DNA of 64,000 bases, from assembly GCA_025769875.1 (NCBI GenBank), contig JAGFNK010000117.1, positions 59,049 through 123,048 on the forward strand, in the 5' to 3' direction. The notes beneath the pieces were generated by a model. It saw only the letters and a list, made by a program, of their open reading frames with translations. It did not search any database and was not told the origin of the DNA. Positions 33,160 to 44,530 of this stretch are shown here, in pieces. Source of the stretch: Russula earlei. Its lineage: Eukaryota > Basidiomycota > Agaricomycetes > Russulales > Russulaceae. Position 1 is the first letter of the stretch, and each line of letters opens with the position of its first letter. Position numbers and translations under genes: made by a program.

Positions 33160-34956
33160 TGTCAAGACTCACTGTTGAACTATCCAGTTCAAGAGCGAGG
33201 GGTAAGCTCAGAGACAAGTCGATAGACGTCCAGGACGGCGTGGGCAAGAAGTAGAGTCCAGAGTAGTAACAGATACCAGAGAGGTACTGTCACTGTGAGA
33301 GTTGAACAATCATGCAGAGAGGAGGCCAGGATAGTCACAAGGGGACGGTCCTTAAAGGAGTATCCCAGGAATAGAGAGTGCCGTAAACAAATGGACAGTC
33401 TGAAGACTGTCCACTACTTTATTGAGCACTTATATACTACAAGAGGACTGCTAAATAGAGAACAAGTCATAACCTTGTTATCAAGCACAATGGAGTGCTG
33501 AGTAAGAAGTCGGAGTGCGCTTACTGAGCATGCTCAGTCATGATCAGTAAGCTGCTGAGTAAGAAGGCTTTTCCTGATGAGTAAGAGCTTTCTTTGTCCA
33601 CGTGTTTGCTGTTCTAGTGCTGTCAAGACACGTACTGCTGATCACTAAGGACTCAGGAGCAGGTGGGCAAGGGTCGGAACAGATGATACACAGCGAAGGC
33701 AGCGTTGAACAAGAGGACGAGCCAAATGACGAGGAGGGTACCAGATGGGGACTGGTAAGTGTTGCAAGAGGCAGAGGCGAAGGCTGGAGGCCAGTGCAGC
33801 GAAGGGACTTTAGACAAGGCAGTCGTTGAAGAGTACCTTGGAGGCGAGGGAAGTCTTTAAACTGAGCGGTCGCAGGGGAGTACCCAGGAGTATGAGAGTA
33901 TCACAAATGGACAGTCTGACGACTGCCATGCTTCATTGGGGCTTATATACAGTGTACAGGGTCGATTACAAAGCACTGGGACTATTCTAGACTCTTTGGT
34001 ACCATCCAATAGGACTACAGAGGCATAAACTTGCTTGTGTCAACTTTCAGGCTTACTGAGCGCATTACTGATCATTGTGGAGCGATGACATCATTATGAT
34101 GTCACTGTGGGGCGCTTAGTGAGCCTATGAGGTCATTGTGGAGTCGCTCAGTCAGCCATGATGTCATTGGAGCCTTGATGACGTCAGATGATTTATGCAA
34201 CAGTTTCTAAGAGTTTGTGCCGCTGTTTCGGGTCCATGGTGGCTGGGTGGCCATGTGGCTGCCACGCGATGATTACCCGATTAGGAAACTGGTGCCTGGT
34301 TGTGTTATAGTGCCTTTGCAATAGCAATATCTTGTACCACAGGAGGGATAGCCCAGAAAATGGAAGGGAGTTGGCAATGCAAAGTGAGAGAGGTTTTTCT
34401 TGAGTAAAATAGGACAATCTTCGGCCAGGACTTGGCCTTGGTTCGTAACAAGTGCACGTGCGAGCACCTGATTCATTTTCTGTTAGTTAGTTTAGGGCCG
34501 GTCATTCGAGGACTTGTAGTTTGGTTAGGGAATAGTGTTATCTTATAAGGCCCTTATATAGCTCTATTAGGGTCCTTAGAGTCGACCCTAATACTTCTAT
34601 TAAGGTCCTTAGTATTGCCTTGTAGTTCATTCTAGAGTTATTAGAGTTGGTCTAATAATGCGTTGTAGAGTCTTTGATACCAGGTTAGTACCCATTGTAG
34701 AGCACCTAGAGTTGTCCTAAAGGGTCCCTAGAAGGGCCCTAATACTGTCCTTTATTGCTAGGAGGGTTGCCATTAAGTGGGGCTTGCTGTATGTTGATTG
34801 TGCCGAGAATCGCTCGTGCGACAATGCACACACGATATTGTGGACACCTCTACTCACCCCTTTTGCTCGTGTGAACAGGGTGACACCATAGAGGCTGGGT
34901 TTCCTCCTATAAGGAAGGGTCCTTCAAGGGCCCTCTCCAGAGAATGGTTCATGACA
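33160..34956 (-). mobile_element. Solo LTR of family A split by a B LTR
   Basis: From TGTCAAGACTCACTG to TTCATGACA with a perfect CCCTC duplication (33155-33159 and 34957-34961). The family B LTR 33621-34450 is inserted in it. Confidence 0.93.
33621..34450 (-). mobile_element. Solo LTR of family B
   Basis: An 830-bp unit from TGTCAAGACACGTACTGC to GGTTCGTAACA, with a perfect AGTGC duplication (33616-33620 and 34451-34455). It is nearly the same as the copy at 55931 and has a full TGACGTCA site near 34181. Confidence 0.94.
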
Positions 34957-35934
34957 CCCTCCCTCCTACTCAATTGATTAGTCTCATCTTCTTGCAACCC
35001 TCGAAGGATGTTGTAAGGTATGTGATCCAGCTGAGCACCATCTCCCATCACTGCCCCAGTCTTGTCCATGTCTGTGCCCTCACCTGTCTCCTCTCCACCC
35101 ACATCAGCCACAGCCTCCATGCTCCCAGTCTCAGCCTCAGCATTGCCAACCACCTCTATGTCTCTCATCACCACCCTAGTCCTTGTCTCATGCACCACCA
35201 CACCCATAGCCTCAGCCTTGCCCACTGACATCTTAGTGCTGCCTGCCACCTCAAGCCCAGCTCAATTGGCCATTGCCACCATGCCCTCAGCCTCATCTGC
35301 CACCATTCTGGGTCTAGTCCCAGTCACTGCTCTGCTTCCTGACCACACCACCCTCTCACTTCTGTTGCTAGCTGTTATGCCACCTTGCACCACTGAGAAA
35401 GAATGCATAAATAACTGGAAAATGAAGAGCACCCCACTGCCTCAGAAGAGCAGATGTCACAACACCGCCCCACAGAAAGAACATCAGACCCTGCCACCAT
35501 GCCATTGTCACAGGAGAAGCTGCGAACACAAGCACCACACTGCACAACACCTCCCCTTCCATCACATCCCTGCCCATACATACACCCTCATCCACATGTG
35601 CTGCCACCACCTGCAGTGGTAAAGACCTTGTCACCATGGCCACAAGATGATTACCAGAGACCCATTCATGTCTTGTTTTTGGACACTGATCACACACTCT
35701 CTAGCTCAACAACTACAGCAAGTGTTTGCAAGGTGAACCATGCTGTCCACCACCTCTTGTCTCCTCACCCACTCATGTGCTATTGTCAACATGTCCCACC
35801 ACTGCCTGCTGTGGAGACGACCCTGCCATCTTGCCACTGCCCTCACCCTCTTCTCTGTCGTCTCCGTCTCCCACGACCCTCACCCTCTGGCACCGCCACC
35901 CTCTCTCACCACCACCCTCACTCTTGCCACCATC
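34957..35934 (+). other. Low-complexity coding-like sequence, product unknown
   Basis: A Pro/Thr/Ser/His-rich plus-strand frame is open at 35062-35622 (186 codons); other frames on both strands are also open because of CA-rich composition. It continues after element C at 44531. I see no domain. It could be the proline-rich part of a transposon protein or a decayed host gene. Confidence 0.3.
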
Positions 35935-36526
35935 TGTTACGACGTCGCGGCTGTAAGAGCGTTAGCTCAATGTTCGGTGGGGCCAAGTCCCGGTGACTTG
36001 GTTCAAGGGTTCAATGGGGGCTGGCTCAAAGAGACCTGATCAAAGGTTTAGCTTCTCAAGGTTGAGTCAGATAATGACTCAGTCCACAGACAGAGTCAAT
36101 CTCCTGGTTTCACAGAAGAGGAGGACGATGAGAGAGAGGCAGAGGAGAAAGAGGAACACAAAGGTTCCTTGAGGTATGCTCAGGTCAAGCAGAGTATAGG
36201 CCAGCACAGGCAAGTTGTGATTGAGAGAGAGTACAGGGCAAGGGATGCGACAGGAAATGGGACAAAGCTAAGCTTGGGGCATTCCCTAGCTTCTACAGGC
36301 GCTTAAATACTGTATCTAGCGAGGCTGTACAGTACCATATGCAGAACAATAGATAATACTAACCAGTAGCAAAAGGAGCTCGAACAATAGGTGAAACACA
36401 ATGAGTGAAACAATAAGAGGCCATCAATATCAAGGGTTGAAATGGTAACCAAGGGGACAAGGTTAAAAGGTAGGGAACAATAAGAAGTGTTTCAGGGACG
36501 AACCAAAAGAGGGGTAGATCATAACA
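35935..36526 (-). repeat. Element C 3' LTR
   Basis: 592 bp from TGTTACGACGTCGCGGC to GATCATAACA (plus reading). It keeps more CpG at its outer end than the 5' LTR does, although both inserted together. Confidence 0.93.
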
Positions 36527-36689
36527 TCATGCCCTCCTCATGCTTAGTTCTCCAAACTAATCGGTCTCAGGGCCCGACTCATGGAGTTCATCGCCTTCGA
36601 CCTCTGGCCACATGCCCTGGGCTCCTGTTGCTCTGGGACAGAAACCTCTATAACTTTGGTGAGTTCTCCTGAGGATACAATCCACTTGA

Positions 36690-38320
36690 CCGCTACAGTT
36701 GGTGTGAGGTCTGTTACAGTCCTTGTTCCAGTGCCCTTTGGTGTTACAGTGTTTGCAAACGTGTTGTCATTTTTGGAGCTGATGACGCTGTGCTTTAGTC
36801 ATACGTGCAGGGGTGAGAGGGGTGTTGGGGGTGCTAGCATCATCAGAGAACATTTGAGGGAAGTGGGAAGGTGACCCCATGGTGGTGTTGTTCTGGGACT
36901 GGTCAACAACACAAGGGAGGTACTCGAGGGGGGGGGTTAAGGAGAGAGGGGGACGAGTGGGTAGTGGAGGGGAAGGGGGGGTGGATGGTTCTTTCAACTT
37001 CTCAATCCTGTCATAGCTTCCCGCTAATGAGTAAAATGGTCCAGTGTTATGAGTGAGGCCCCCATCGGTCATCAGGTTGTCGAGTTGGTGACAGACTCGG
37101 ATGGAGGTGTTATTGGCTCGAAGGAAGCTGCGGATAGCGGCGGTTTCTTTGGTGTGGGACTGAATCTCATGGAGTCAATCAGCGAGCTGTCCTTGAAGGA
37201 CACTTAGGGCCCCTTGGATGGAGGCGTGCTTGCCCTCTAAAACTTTTAGCTGGAAAGAGCTGGTGCAGAGGCGGTAGACATCAGCAAGATCACCAGGATC
37301 ATGGAGGTTCTCAAGGGCCTGAGCGACATCAAAATGGAAAGGGTGGTCCTCAATTAAGAGGTGGAGGTCAGAGGCAGTGGTGGCAGGATGGGGGGCAGAG
37401 ACAACAGGCCGAGCTATGAGCTTTTCTCCATAAGCAGGTTCTCCTCGACCCATAGTTCCTAGAAGCATGGGTTAGTCATTGTACAAAGCAACATGTAAGT
37501 ATGGTAATAGGCGTTGTCGCCCATTAACGTTAATGTAAAAAGGGGGAATATGTATATAGGGTTCATAAACAAACTAAGGGGGGCCAGGGTGAGTGGGGTC
37601 TGCTTCAGTTGGGGTCAGTGAGGGCGTTCCTTCTCAGATGGCTAGGGGGTTGAGGGTGGCGGCAAGGTCTTGGAGTTTGGCCTCATCAGGGATGATGAAC
37701 GTGCGTTGGTCGATGATGTGTTGTATAACCTCGGGTGAAAGAGGCTCTTGTTTAATAGTGAGGGAAGGGGTAAGGATGGGTAAGTGAGACGAAGGGGGAG
37801 CTGGGGAGGACATGGGAGTATTGTAAGCAGAAGTAGTGTGTTCGTGGTGCCAGGCTGACCACTCTGAGGGAGTGGGGGTATTTATGGAGGCTGATCATAT
37901 AATGTGATTCCATACCAAATCTGTAAGTACTGCTCTTTGTATGGATAAATGAAACTCTGAAAACCGGGGGTCCATCATGAGGAGCTGAAAGCCACAGAAG
38001 TCGCCCAGGCAGAGAATTCCGGAAAAGAGTTGTTCCCTGGCAGCTATATTGAAGATAGTATGTCTGCGGTCAGGGATAGTGGGGTCATTACCTGAGTAGG
38101 AAGGGGGGTTATGTGAATTAACTCAGGGAAGTAATGTACGTTGCTGTATCGTAAGTCCTTGGAACTGATGTTCCAAGCTGTCTAGGTTTTCATCAGAGTG
38201 ATGAGATTCTGTAGGATCAGAGTTAGTGGTTGACATAGCCCAGAGTTTGGTAGGTTGTCGCAGATGAAAGATAGTGATGGCATCTTGGGCATTTTTAAGG
38301 TTCGAGAGGGGTTCCTAGGT
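36690..38320 (-). pseudogene. Element C ORF3 with zinc knuckle
   Basis: In frame after the chromodomain: MSTTNSDPTESHHSDENL (about 38240), an aromatic block with LCLGDFCGFQLLMMDPRF, a proline-rich part, PLSPEVIQHIIDQ, then PMLLGTMGRGEPAYGEK (about 37470), a helical block (LADVYRLC, KHASIQGALSVLQGQLAD), a second proline-rich part, and a terminal knuckle CKHCNTKGHWNKDC (about 36720-36765). At least four stops. Its order resembles G1 and D ORF3. It looks like a second, Gag-like nucleic-acid-binding protein; function unknown. Confidence 0.7.
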
Positions 38321-39660
38321 GTCCTCTGCCGCGGAATATCCTTTCCACCAAACTCTGTACTGGAGCCGGTTTCTATGGAGGCATTGGGCGGTAATTTTTT
38401 TGACCTTGTATTCTCCCGAGAGAAGGTCAGGGGGAGGTTCAGGGAAGTTAGGGCCATGTTTGGTTGTTTCGGTGACCAGGGAAAGAAGGGAGGCATGAAA
38501 CACATTATGGATACTCCATTGGGGAGGAAGGCGAAGTTGGTAGATGACATGGGAAATGTTTTTGGTGATGACAGAAGGTCCGAACCATTTGGGGCGGAAC
38601 TTCTGAAACTGATGGGGGGTTTTTAGGTTAGTTCCTTCCAACCTGACCTTTTGTCCTTCTTCAAACCCTTTGAACTTAGTTTCTTTTACCCAGCTAGTCT
38701 GTGCCTTTTTCATTGCTTCTTGAGCTGATTCCCACATGTCTTTCAGGGCCTGGAGTCGTTCTTGAATTCCTGGGAACTTTGATTTTAGTTGGGTACCAAG
38801 CCCTCGTGGGTTGAAGCCAATGAGCAATTCGTAGGGGGTTCGTTTGGTGGTTGTGGATTTATGAGCGTTAAAGTGATACTGAGCTATGGGGAGCCGGTGT
38901 ACCCATTCTTCTTGTTTTTCTCCAGTGTAGATGCGGAGATACATTTCTAGAGTTTGATTGGTCCTTTCAGATTGTCCATTGGTTTGAGGGTGATAGGCAG
39001 TACTTAGATTCTGGTTGATCCTCGGAATTTTAGAGACTTCCTTGAATAGGTCAGAGGTAAATCGAGAGTCACAATCGGAGATGATTTTGGAAGGGACCCC
39101 AGTCCAAGGGAAGGCATATCATAAGAATAGTTTGGCCATTTCTAGGGTTCCCATGTCCTTACAGCACGGTATGAATATTGCTGCTTTGGTAGAATCATGA
39201 TCAGTGATGGTTATGATGGTGTTGTTCCCTTCTGACAATGGGAGGTTGACAATCCAGTCAATTGCTATGGTTTTGAATGGTTTCTGAAACTCAGGGGGAA
39301 TTGGGTGAATTGGGGGATGAGTGGGGTGCGTGGATGATTTGTTGGCCTGACAGGTGGCGCAACCCCAAATGTAGTCTCAGATAAAATAACCCATTTTGGG
39401 CCACCAGAAGGATTCTTGGATTGAATACAAGGTTCGGGCGTTTCCTGTGTGTCCCCCAAGAATACTGTCATGATACATGTGTAAAATCTTTCGTAGTAGG
39501 GGTTCTTGATATGGTACGACCAATTTTCCATCTTTGAGCAGTGTGCCTTCTTCTTCCTGGAGGCCGTGTTTGACCTTTCACATGAGAAGATCTGATGGTC
39601 GGTCTTTTTGCTCCTATAGTACTTGTTCATACAGATCTTCAGTGTTGAGTGTGCAAATAA
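38320..39660 (-). pseudogene. Element C integrase
   Basis: Zinc-binding region with GGHTGNARTL and CATCQANKS (about 39350-39450), core IDWIVNLPLSEG, ISDCDSRFTSDLF and HPQTNGQSERTNQ with D, D and E present, then a C-terminal region with VFHASLLSLV and the start of the chromodomain (LQYRVWWKGYSAAEDT, about 38330-38370). Scattered single stops interrupt it; one replaces the Trp after AEDT. Confidence 0.86.
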
Positions 39661-39724
39661 AAAATTTGTCGGGGAGTGCTGTGATGTTTTGGTTGTCTCC
39701 TGACCCATCATTGTGGTCCAGTCA

Positions 39725-41151
39725 TCATGAGAGAGAATCTGCATGGTTGGAAATTCCTGGTTTGTGATGGATTTCAAAGTGGTAATCTGCGAGTGTTGAG
39801 ATATATCCGACAATCCTTCGGTTGATTTTGTGAGGAAGTCGATAGTGAGCTAGGTTGGCATGGTCTGTGAAGATTTTGATGGGGTGTTTAGTCCCAACTG
39901 ATAGGTATCGCCAGTGTTGAAGTGCGATGATTAGGGCCAGGAACTCCCTATCCCAAACCAGGTAGTTCCTTTCTGCTTCATTGAATGCGTGTGACATATT
40001 CCCGATCATCTTCCTTTTCCCTCTTGGGTCCTTTTGGGAGAGAATCGCTCCAGTGGCAAACTGTGAGGCATCAGTTTCTAGTTTGTATGGGAGGTCTGGG
40101 TTGGCAGTGTAAAGTTCAGGGTTGTCGCAGACTGTGGATATTAAGGTTTCCAGGGCGGTAGTCGCTTCTGGGGTCCAGTTGAAGGGGGTTCCCTTCTTGA
40201 TGGTGGAAAAAATGGGGCAAGCAATTTTAGCGAAGTCTCGGATGAACAGTTGTTGGTAGTTGAGGGCCCCCATGATTTTTTGTACCTGTTTCAAGTTATT
40301 CGGGGGTCTCAGCCAATTTTTAAGGCTGTTCATTTTGACTGGGTCAATCTTGAGGGTCCCTTGGTTGATTCGGAAACCCAAGAAGTTGATTTTGCGTTGT
40401 TCGAAAGCACATTTTGATGCTTTTAAAAAATAGGAGTCTCTTTCGAGTAGGTCAAGGAATTCATGTGTAATTTGTTTGTGAAGGTGCTCTTCCCCTAAAC
40501 CTGTGGCTATTGCCATGTCCTCTAGGTAGTTACAGGTGTTTTCAGGGTACTTGAGGAGCCAAGGTCGGAGGGTGTGGTTCATTGCTCATTGGAAGGCTGC
40601 TGGGGCGTTGGTGAAGCCAAAGCCCATTACCATGGGGACGAATGTGCCAAATTGGGTTTGAAGGCCCCCTTGTGCCAGTCTTCTGGATGGATCAGGATGT
40701 TATTATAACCAGCTCTGACATCAAATTTGCTAAAGGTGGTTTTGCCCCTTAGGCGGTGCAATTGTTCTTCCATGTTTGGTAGGGCATGATAATCTGGGAT
40801 GGTGGTGTTATTGAGTTTGCTGTAGTCAACTACCATTCTTGGGGTGGTGCCATCTTTCTTTTGGACAAAGAAGACAGGAGATACGAAGTCTGAGATGCCA
40901 TCCTTGATGAAGCCTTTGGCCAGGTCTTCCTGTGTCTGTCTTGACAGTTCTTGTTTTTCATTCTGGGGGAGAGGGTAGGTTCGACAAACAAGGAATTTGG
41001 GGGCGTCTGGTTTCAGGGTGATTCTAAAGTTGAGTTCTCCTCAACTGGGTGGGAGTCATTTGGCCGCTTCTTCTGAGAAGACTTTTTGGTGCCATAAGTA
41101 TTCAGGGGGAATGGTTGTTGATCTTATTTGTGCGACTTGGATCTTTGGCGG
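39725..41151 (-). pseudogene. Element C reverse transcriptase and RNase H
   Basis: RT landmarks in order: LKPDAPKFLVCRTYPLP, SPVFFVQKKDG, MVVDYSKLNN, FSKFDVRAGYNN, and NYLEDMAIATG at the catalytic box (YLED, plus-strand 40517-40528, in place of YxDD), then INFLGFRINQGTL. RNase H follows with LETDASQFATGAIL, YLVWDREFLAL and FTDHANLAHYR. Stops and frameshifts occur near 40600 and 40850. Confidence 0.87.
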
Positions 41152-41986
41152 TGTTACAAACCAAGGCCAGGTCCTGGCTGTAGATTGTCCTATTTCACTC
41201 AAGAGAGACCTCTCTCACTTTGCATTACCGACTCCCTTCCATTTTCTGGGCTATCCCTCCTGCGGTACAAGATATCACTATTGCAAAGGCACTATAACAC
41301 GACCAGGTACCCATTTCCTAATCGGGTAATCATCGCGTGGCAGCCACATGGCCACCCAGCCACCAAGGACCTGAAACAGCGGCACAAACTCTTAAGAAGC
41401 TGTTGCATAAATCATCTGATGTCATCAAGGCTCCAATGACATCATGGCTGACTGAGCGACTCCACAGTGACCTCATAGGCTCACTAAGCGCTCCACAGTG
41501 ACATCATAATGATGTCATCGCTCCACAGTGATCAGTAATGCGCTCAGTAAGCCTGAAACTTGACACAAGCAAGTTTACGCCTCTGTAGTCCTATTGGATG
41601 ATACCAAAGAGTCTAGAAGAGTCCCAGTTCTTTGTAATCGACCCTGTACACTGTACTGTATATAAGCCCCAATGAAGCATGGCAGTCGTCAGACTGTCCA
41701 TTTGTGATACTCTCATCTTCCTGGGTACTCCCCTGCAACTGCTCAGTCTAAAGATTCCCCTCGCTTCCAAGGTACTCTTCAACGACCGCCTTGTTTAAAG
41801 TCCCCTCGCTACACTGGCCTCCAGCCTTCACCTTTGTCTCTTGCAACACCTACCAGTCCCCATCTGGTACCTCCTCGTCATTTGGCTTGTCCTCCTGTTC
41901 AATGCCGCCTTCGCTGCGTATCATCTGTTCCGACCCTTGCCCACCTGCTCCTGAGTCCTTAGTGATCAGCAGTACGTGTCTTGACA
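41152..41986 (+). mobile_element. Solo LTR of family B (sense) inside element C
   Basis: An 835-bp unit from TGTTACAAACCAAGG to GTGTCTTGACA, with a perfect GGCGG duplication (41147-41151 and 41987-41991). CRE-like words cluster at about 41415-41520, upstream of the TGTATATAAGCCCC box. Confidence 0.94.
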
Positions 41987-42369
41987 GGCGGGTTTGTTCG
42001 GGATATGGGGGTGAGAAGGACCCCTAAATAGTTCCTAAGACAACCAGTACTCCAATTAACAAGGGGATTTATTGCCTTTAAGAAAGGATATCCGAGGATC
42101 ATTCTATCTTCTCCTAAATTGGTGACATAGAAGGTGAGAAGTCGAGTGGTGAGTCCATGACATACAGCCATGTGGGCATAATGGGTTAGCGCTCCTCCTT
42201 GGTTGTTAGTGCCATCCACATTGATGATGGGTCTGGGGGTTCTGAGGGTTCGAAGTGGGATTTGTAACTTTCCCACAATTCCTTGGCTAATGAAATTTTC
42301 CATTGCTCCACTGTCTAGGAGCGCTTGGCCAGTCTTTCCATTTGTTGTGATCATAAAGGGCACTTTCAT
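41987..42369 (-). pseudogene. Element C aspartic protease
   Basis: Begins near MKVPFMITTNGKTGQALLDSGAMENF, in pieces: the active site is LLDSGAMENF, and the flap region is LGEDRMILGYPFL. Open to the B LTR insertion at 41986, beyond which RT follows. Order and motifs match the protease of G1 and D. Confidence 0.85.
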
Positions 42370-42439
42370 TGAGTTTTCTTTATGTTGGACAATGGTATCT
42401 ATTTGGGCCTTAGTACCGACTGTTGTACCTTGGCCTAGA

Positions 42440-43930
42440 GAAAATCCTCTTTAAGGATGAGGTCCCACAGTTTGGCTCTATCCTCTGTTGGCAATGATTT
42501 CATGCATGCTACCATAGTGGAGGCTTCTTCCTCCTTGGGTGGTTCTGGGGTTGGTTCGGTAGTACGTGCTTTGGAAGTGGTAAGGGTCGTGTTTTTGGGG
42601 CATTCTTAGCTGAGGTGGCCTTTCTCCCAGCAACGGAAGCAATGCCCTTCTTTTGCCAGTTGTTTCCTTTCTTCTTCAGTAAGTTTCTTAAAGTTGGACT
42701 TGGCGGCGTCCACTTGCATTCGGTCAGAGTGATGAGGTTTGTGTTCCAAGGAGGAGTGTGTAGTTTTTCCTTTAAGTTTCTCCCTGATGGTGATGAATCA
42801 TTGATGTTGTCTTCTGGCCTCCTCCTTCCATTCTTGAAGAGTGGTGGGCCAGACATCTCTGTTTAAAATTGCACAGTAGAGTCCAATCTTTAGGCCATTT
42901 TTGAAACTCTCAATAGCTGATAACAACCGTTTCTGGCCACCCAGTTTTGTTCAGAAGTTGCTCAAAGGTGGAGATGTAATCGTCAAGGGAGTCCTTCATT
43001 ACATGTTTAACAAGAGCTGCTTGGGCATCTTTCTCTGCAGTGTTGGTGAACTTGAATGTGAAGTCCGTGACAAAGTCATTCCATAATGCTTCATCCAGTC
43101 TGTTAACAGGGTTTTGGGCCCTGTTTACCTTTTCCCTGAGTGCAGTTGCCTATGAGTTGACCCATTCTTCGACCTTTTCTCCTTGAATGTAGGAGAGGGC
43201 CAGCATTGTTTGTTTGAAAGGGGAAACCATTACTGCTTTGTCGTCATTGAGGCCCCAGTACAAGTTAAATTCCATGATGAAACATTTTGTTTTGTTCCTT
43301 TCCCCTGTGAAGGCTGTGGGTTCTTTACCGCTGAGGGACCCATTAGTACCTTGTCGTGCTGGGGCAGCTGCTTGTGGGGTGATGACTGGGGGGGGTTGGG
43401 CGGCCATATGAGGGGCCTGAGCAGCGGCTTGGGGCAGGGCTGCCATAATAGGTTCAGGGGGGTCCTGTATTTCGAGTTCTGGGGTTTTGATGAATTCCTG
43501 GTTTTCAGGGAGGTCCTCTGGTTCTATCGCAGGGGATTCAAAGGGTGTCTGAGTTTCGACGGTGTTTTCTGGTTCAGGGGGATTGCCTTCTGTGGTAGAG
43601 GCTTCTGCTTCTGAAGGTGGTTCATAGAGGGGATCGTTTTCCCTCCAGTAGCCTAGTCCAAGGCTGTTTCTGATGAGTTCTAGGTCTTGGTGAGTGTAGA
43701 GCTGTCCTCTTCTAAGTTGTAGCTCGAACCAATGATTGTTAATGAATTTGACTGGTAGTTCTTCATTGTTTTCAGTGGTGATGTAACAAAGGAAGGTGTG
43801 GAAGCTGTCCCAAGTGGCAGTTCCTACAACGTGTTCGGGAAGGTCTGGGGAGGGTCTGGGTTGGACACGGATCTAACAGTTTGATGGTAGTTCAAGGTTG
43901 ATCTCCAGAATGGAGTAAGGAAAGCTTAGC
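42440..43930 (-). pseudogene. Element C Gag
   Basis: An N-terminal domain (WDSFHTFLCYI, FINNHWFELQLRRGQLYTH) resembles that of G1. A Pro/Glu/Ala-rich linker follows, then a capsid domain (PTAFTGERNKTKCFIMEFNL, LSYIQGEKVEEWVNS, DDYISTFEQLLNKTGW) and a zinc knuckle CFRCWEKGHLS-EC near 42605-42650. A stop lies inside the knuckle and at least two more upstream. Confidence 0.85.
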
Positions 43931-43932
43931 TT
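43922..43932 (-). other. Element C primer-binding site, self-priming type
   Basis: On minus the sequence AAGCTAAGCTT lies one base inside the 5' LTR. It is the exact reverse complement of AAGCTTAGCTT inside that LTR, 34 nt after the TATA-like box. The same arrangement is present in G1 with unrelated sequence. Confidence 0.72.
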
Positions 43933-43933
43933 G

Positions 43934-44525
43934 TGTTACAGCATCGTGGCCATAAGAGCATTAGCTCAAGGTTTGGTGGGGCCAAGTCCTGGTGACTTGG
44001 TTCAAGGGTTCAATGGGGGCTGGCTCAAAGAGACCAGATCAAAGGTTTAGCATCTCAAGGTTGAGTCAGATAATGACTCAGTCTGCAGACAGAGTCAATC
44101 TCCTGGTTTCACAGAAGAGGAGGACGATGAGAGAGAGGCAGAGGAGAAAGAGGAACACAAAGGTTCCTTGAATTATGCTCAGGTCAAGCAGAGTATAGGC
44201 CAGCACAGGCAAGTTGTGATTGAGAGAGAGTACAGGGCAAGGGATGCGACAGGAAATGGGACAAAGCTAAGCTTGGGGCATTCCCCAACTTCTACAGGTG
44301 CTTAAATACTGTATCTAGCGAGGCTGTACAGTACCATATGCAGAACAATAGATAATACTAACCAGTAGCAAAAGGAGCTCAAACAATAGGTGAAACACAA
44401 CAAGTGAAACAATAAGAGGCCATCAATATCAAGGGATGAAATGGTAACCAAGGGGACGAGGGTAAAAGGTAGGGAACAATAAGAAGTGTTTCAGGGATGA
44501 ACCAAAAGAGGGGTAGATCATAACA
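43934..44525 (-). repeat. Element C 5' LTR
   Basis: In sense direction it has a TATTTAAG box, then 34 nt to AAGCTTAGCTT (plus-strand 44264-44274), the probable RNA start. It ends TGTAACA beside the primer-binding site. Confidence 0.92.
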
Positions 44526-44530
44526 CCATC

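Larger units (their letters stand above)
35935..44525 (-). mobile_element. Element C, complete Ty3 retrotransposon with chromodomain
   Basis: An 8591-bp element, LTRs of 592 bp (35935-36526 and 43934-44525), flanked by CCATC on both sides (35930-35934 and 44526-44530). A purine-rich tract (GAGGAGGGCATGA on minus) adjoins the 3' LTR. Order on minus: Gag, protease, RT, RNase H, integrase, chromodomain, ORF3. A family B solo LTR is inserted between protease and RT. Several stops make it inactive. The two LTRs differ at many positions, mostly CpG transitions. Confidence 0.95.
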
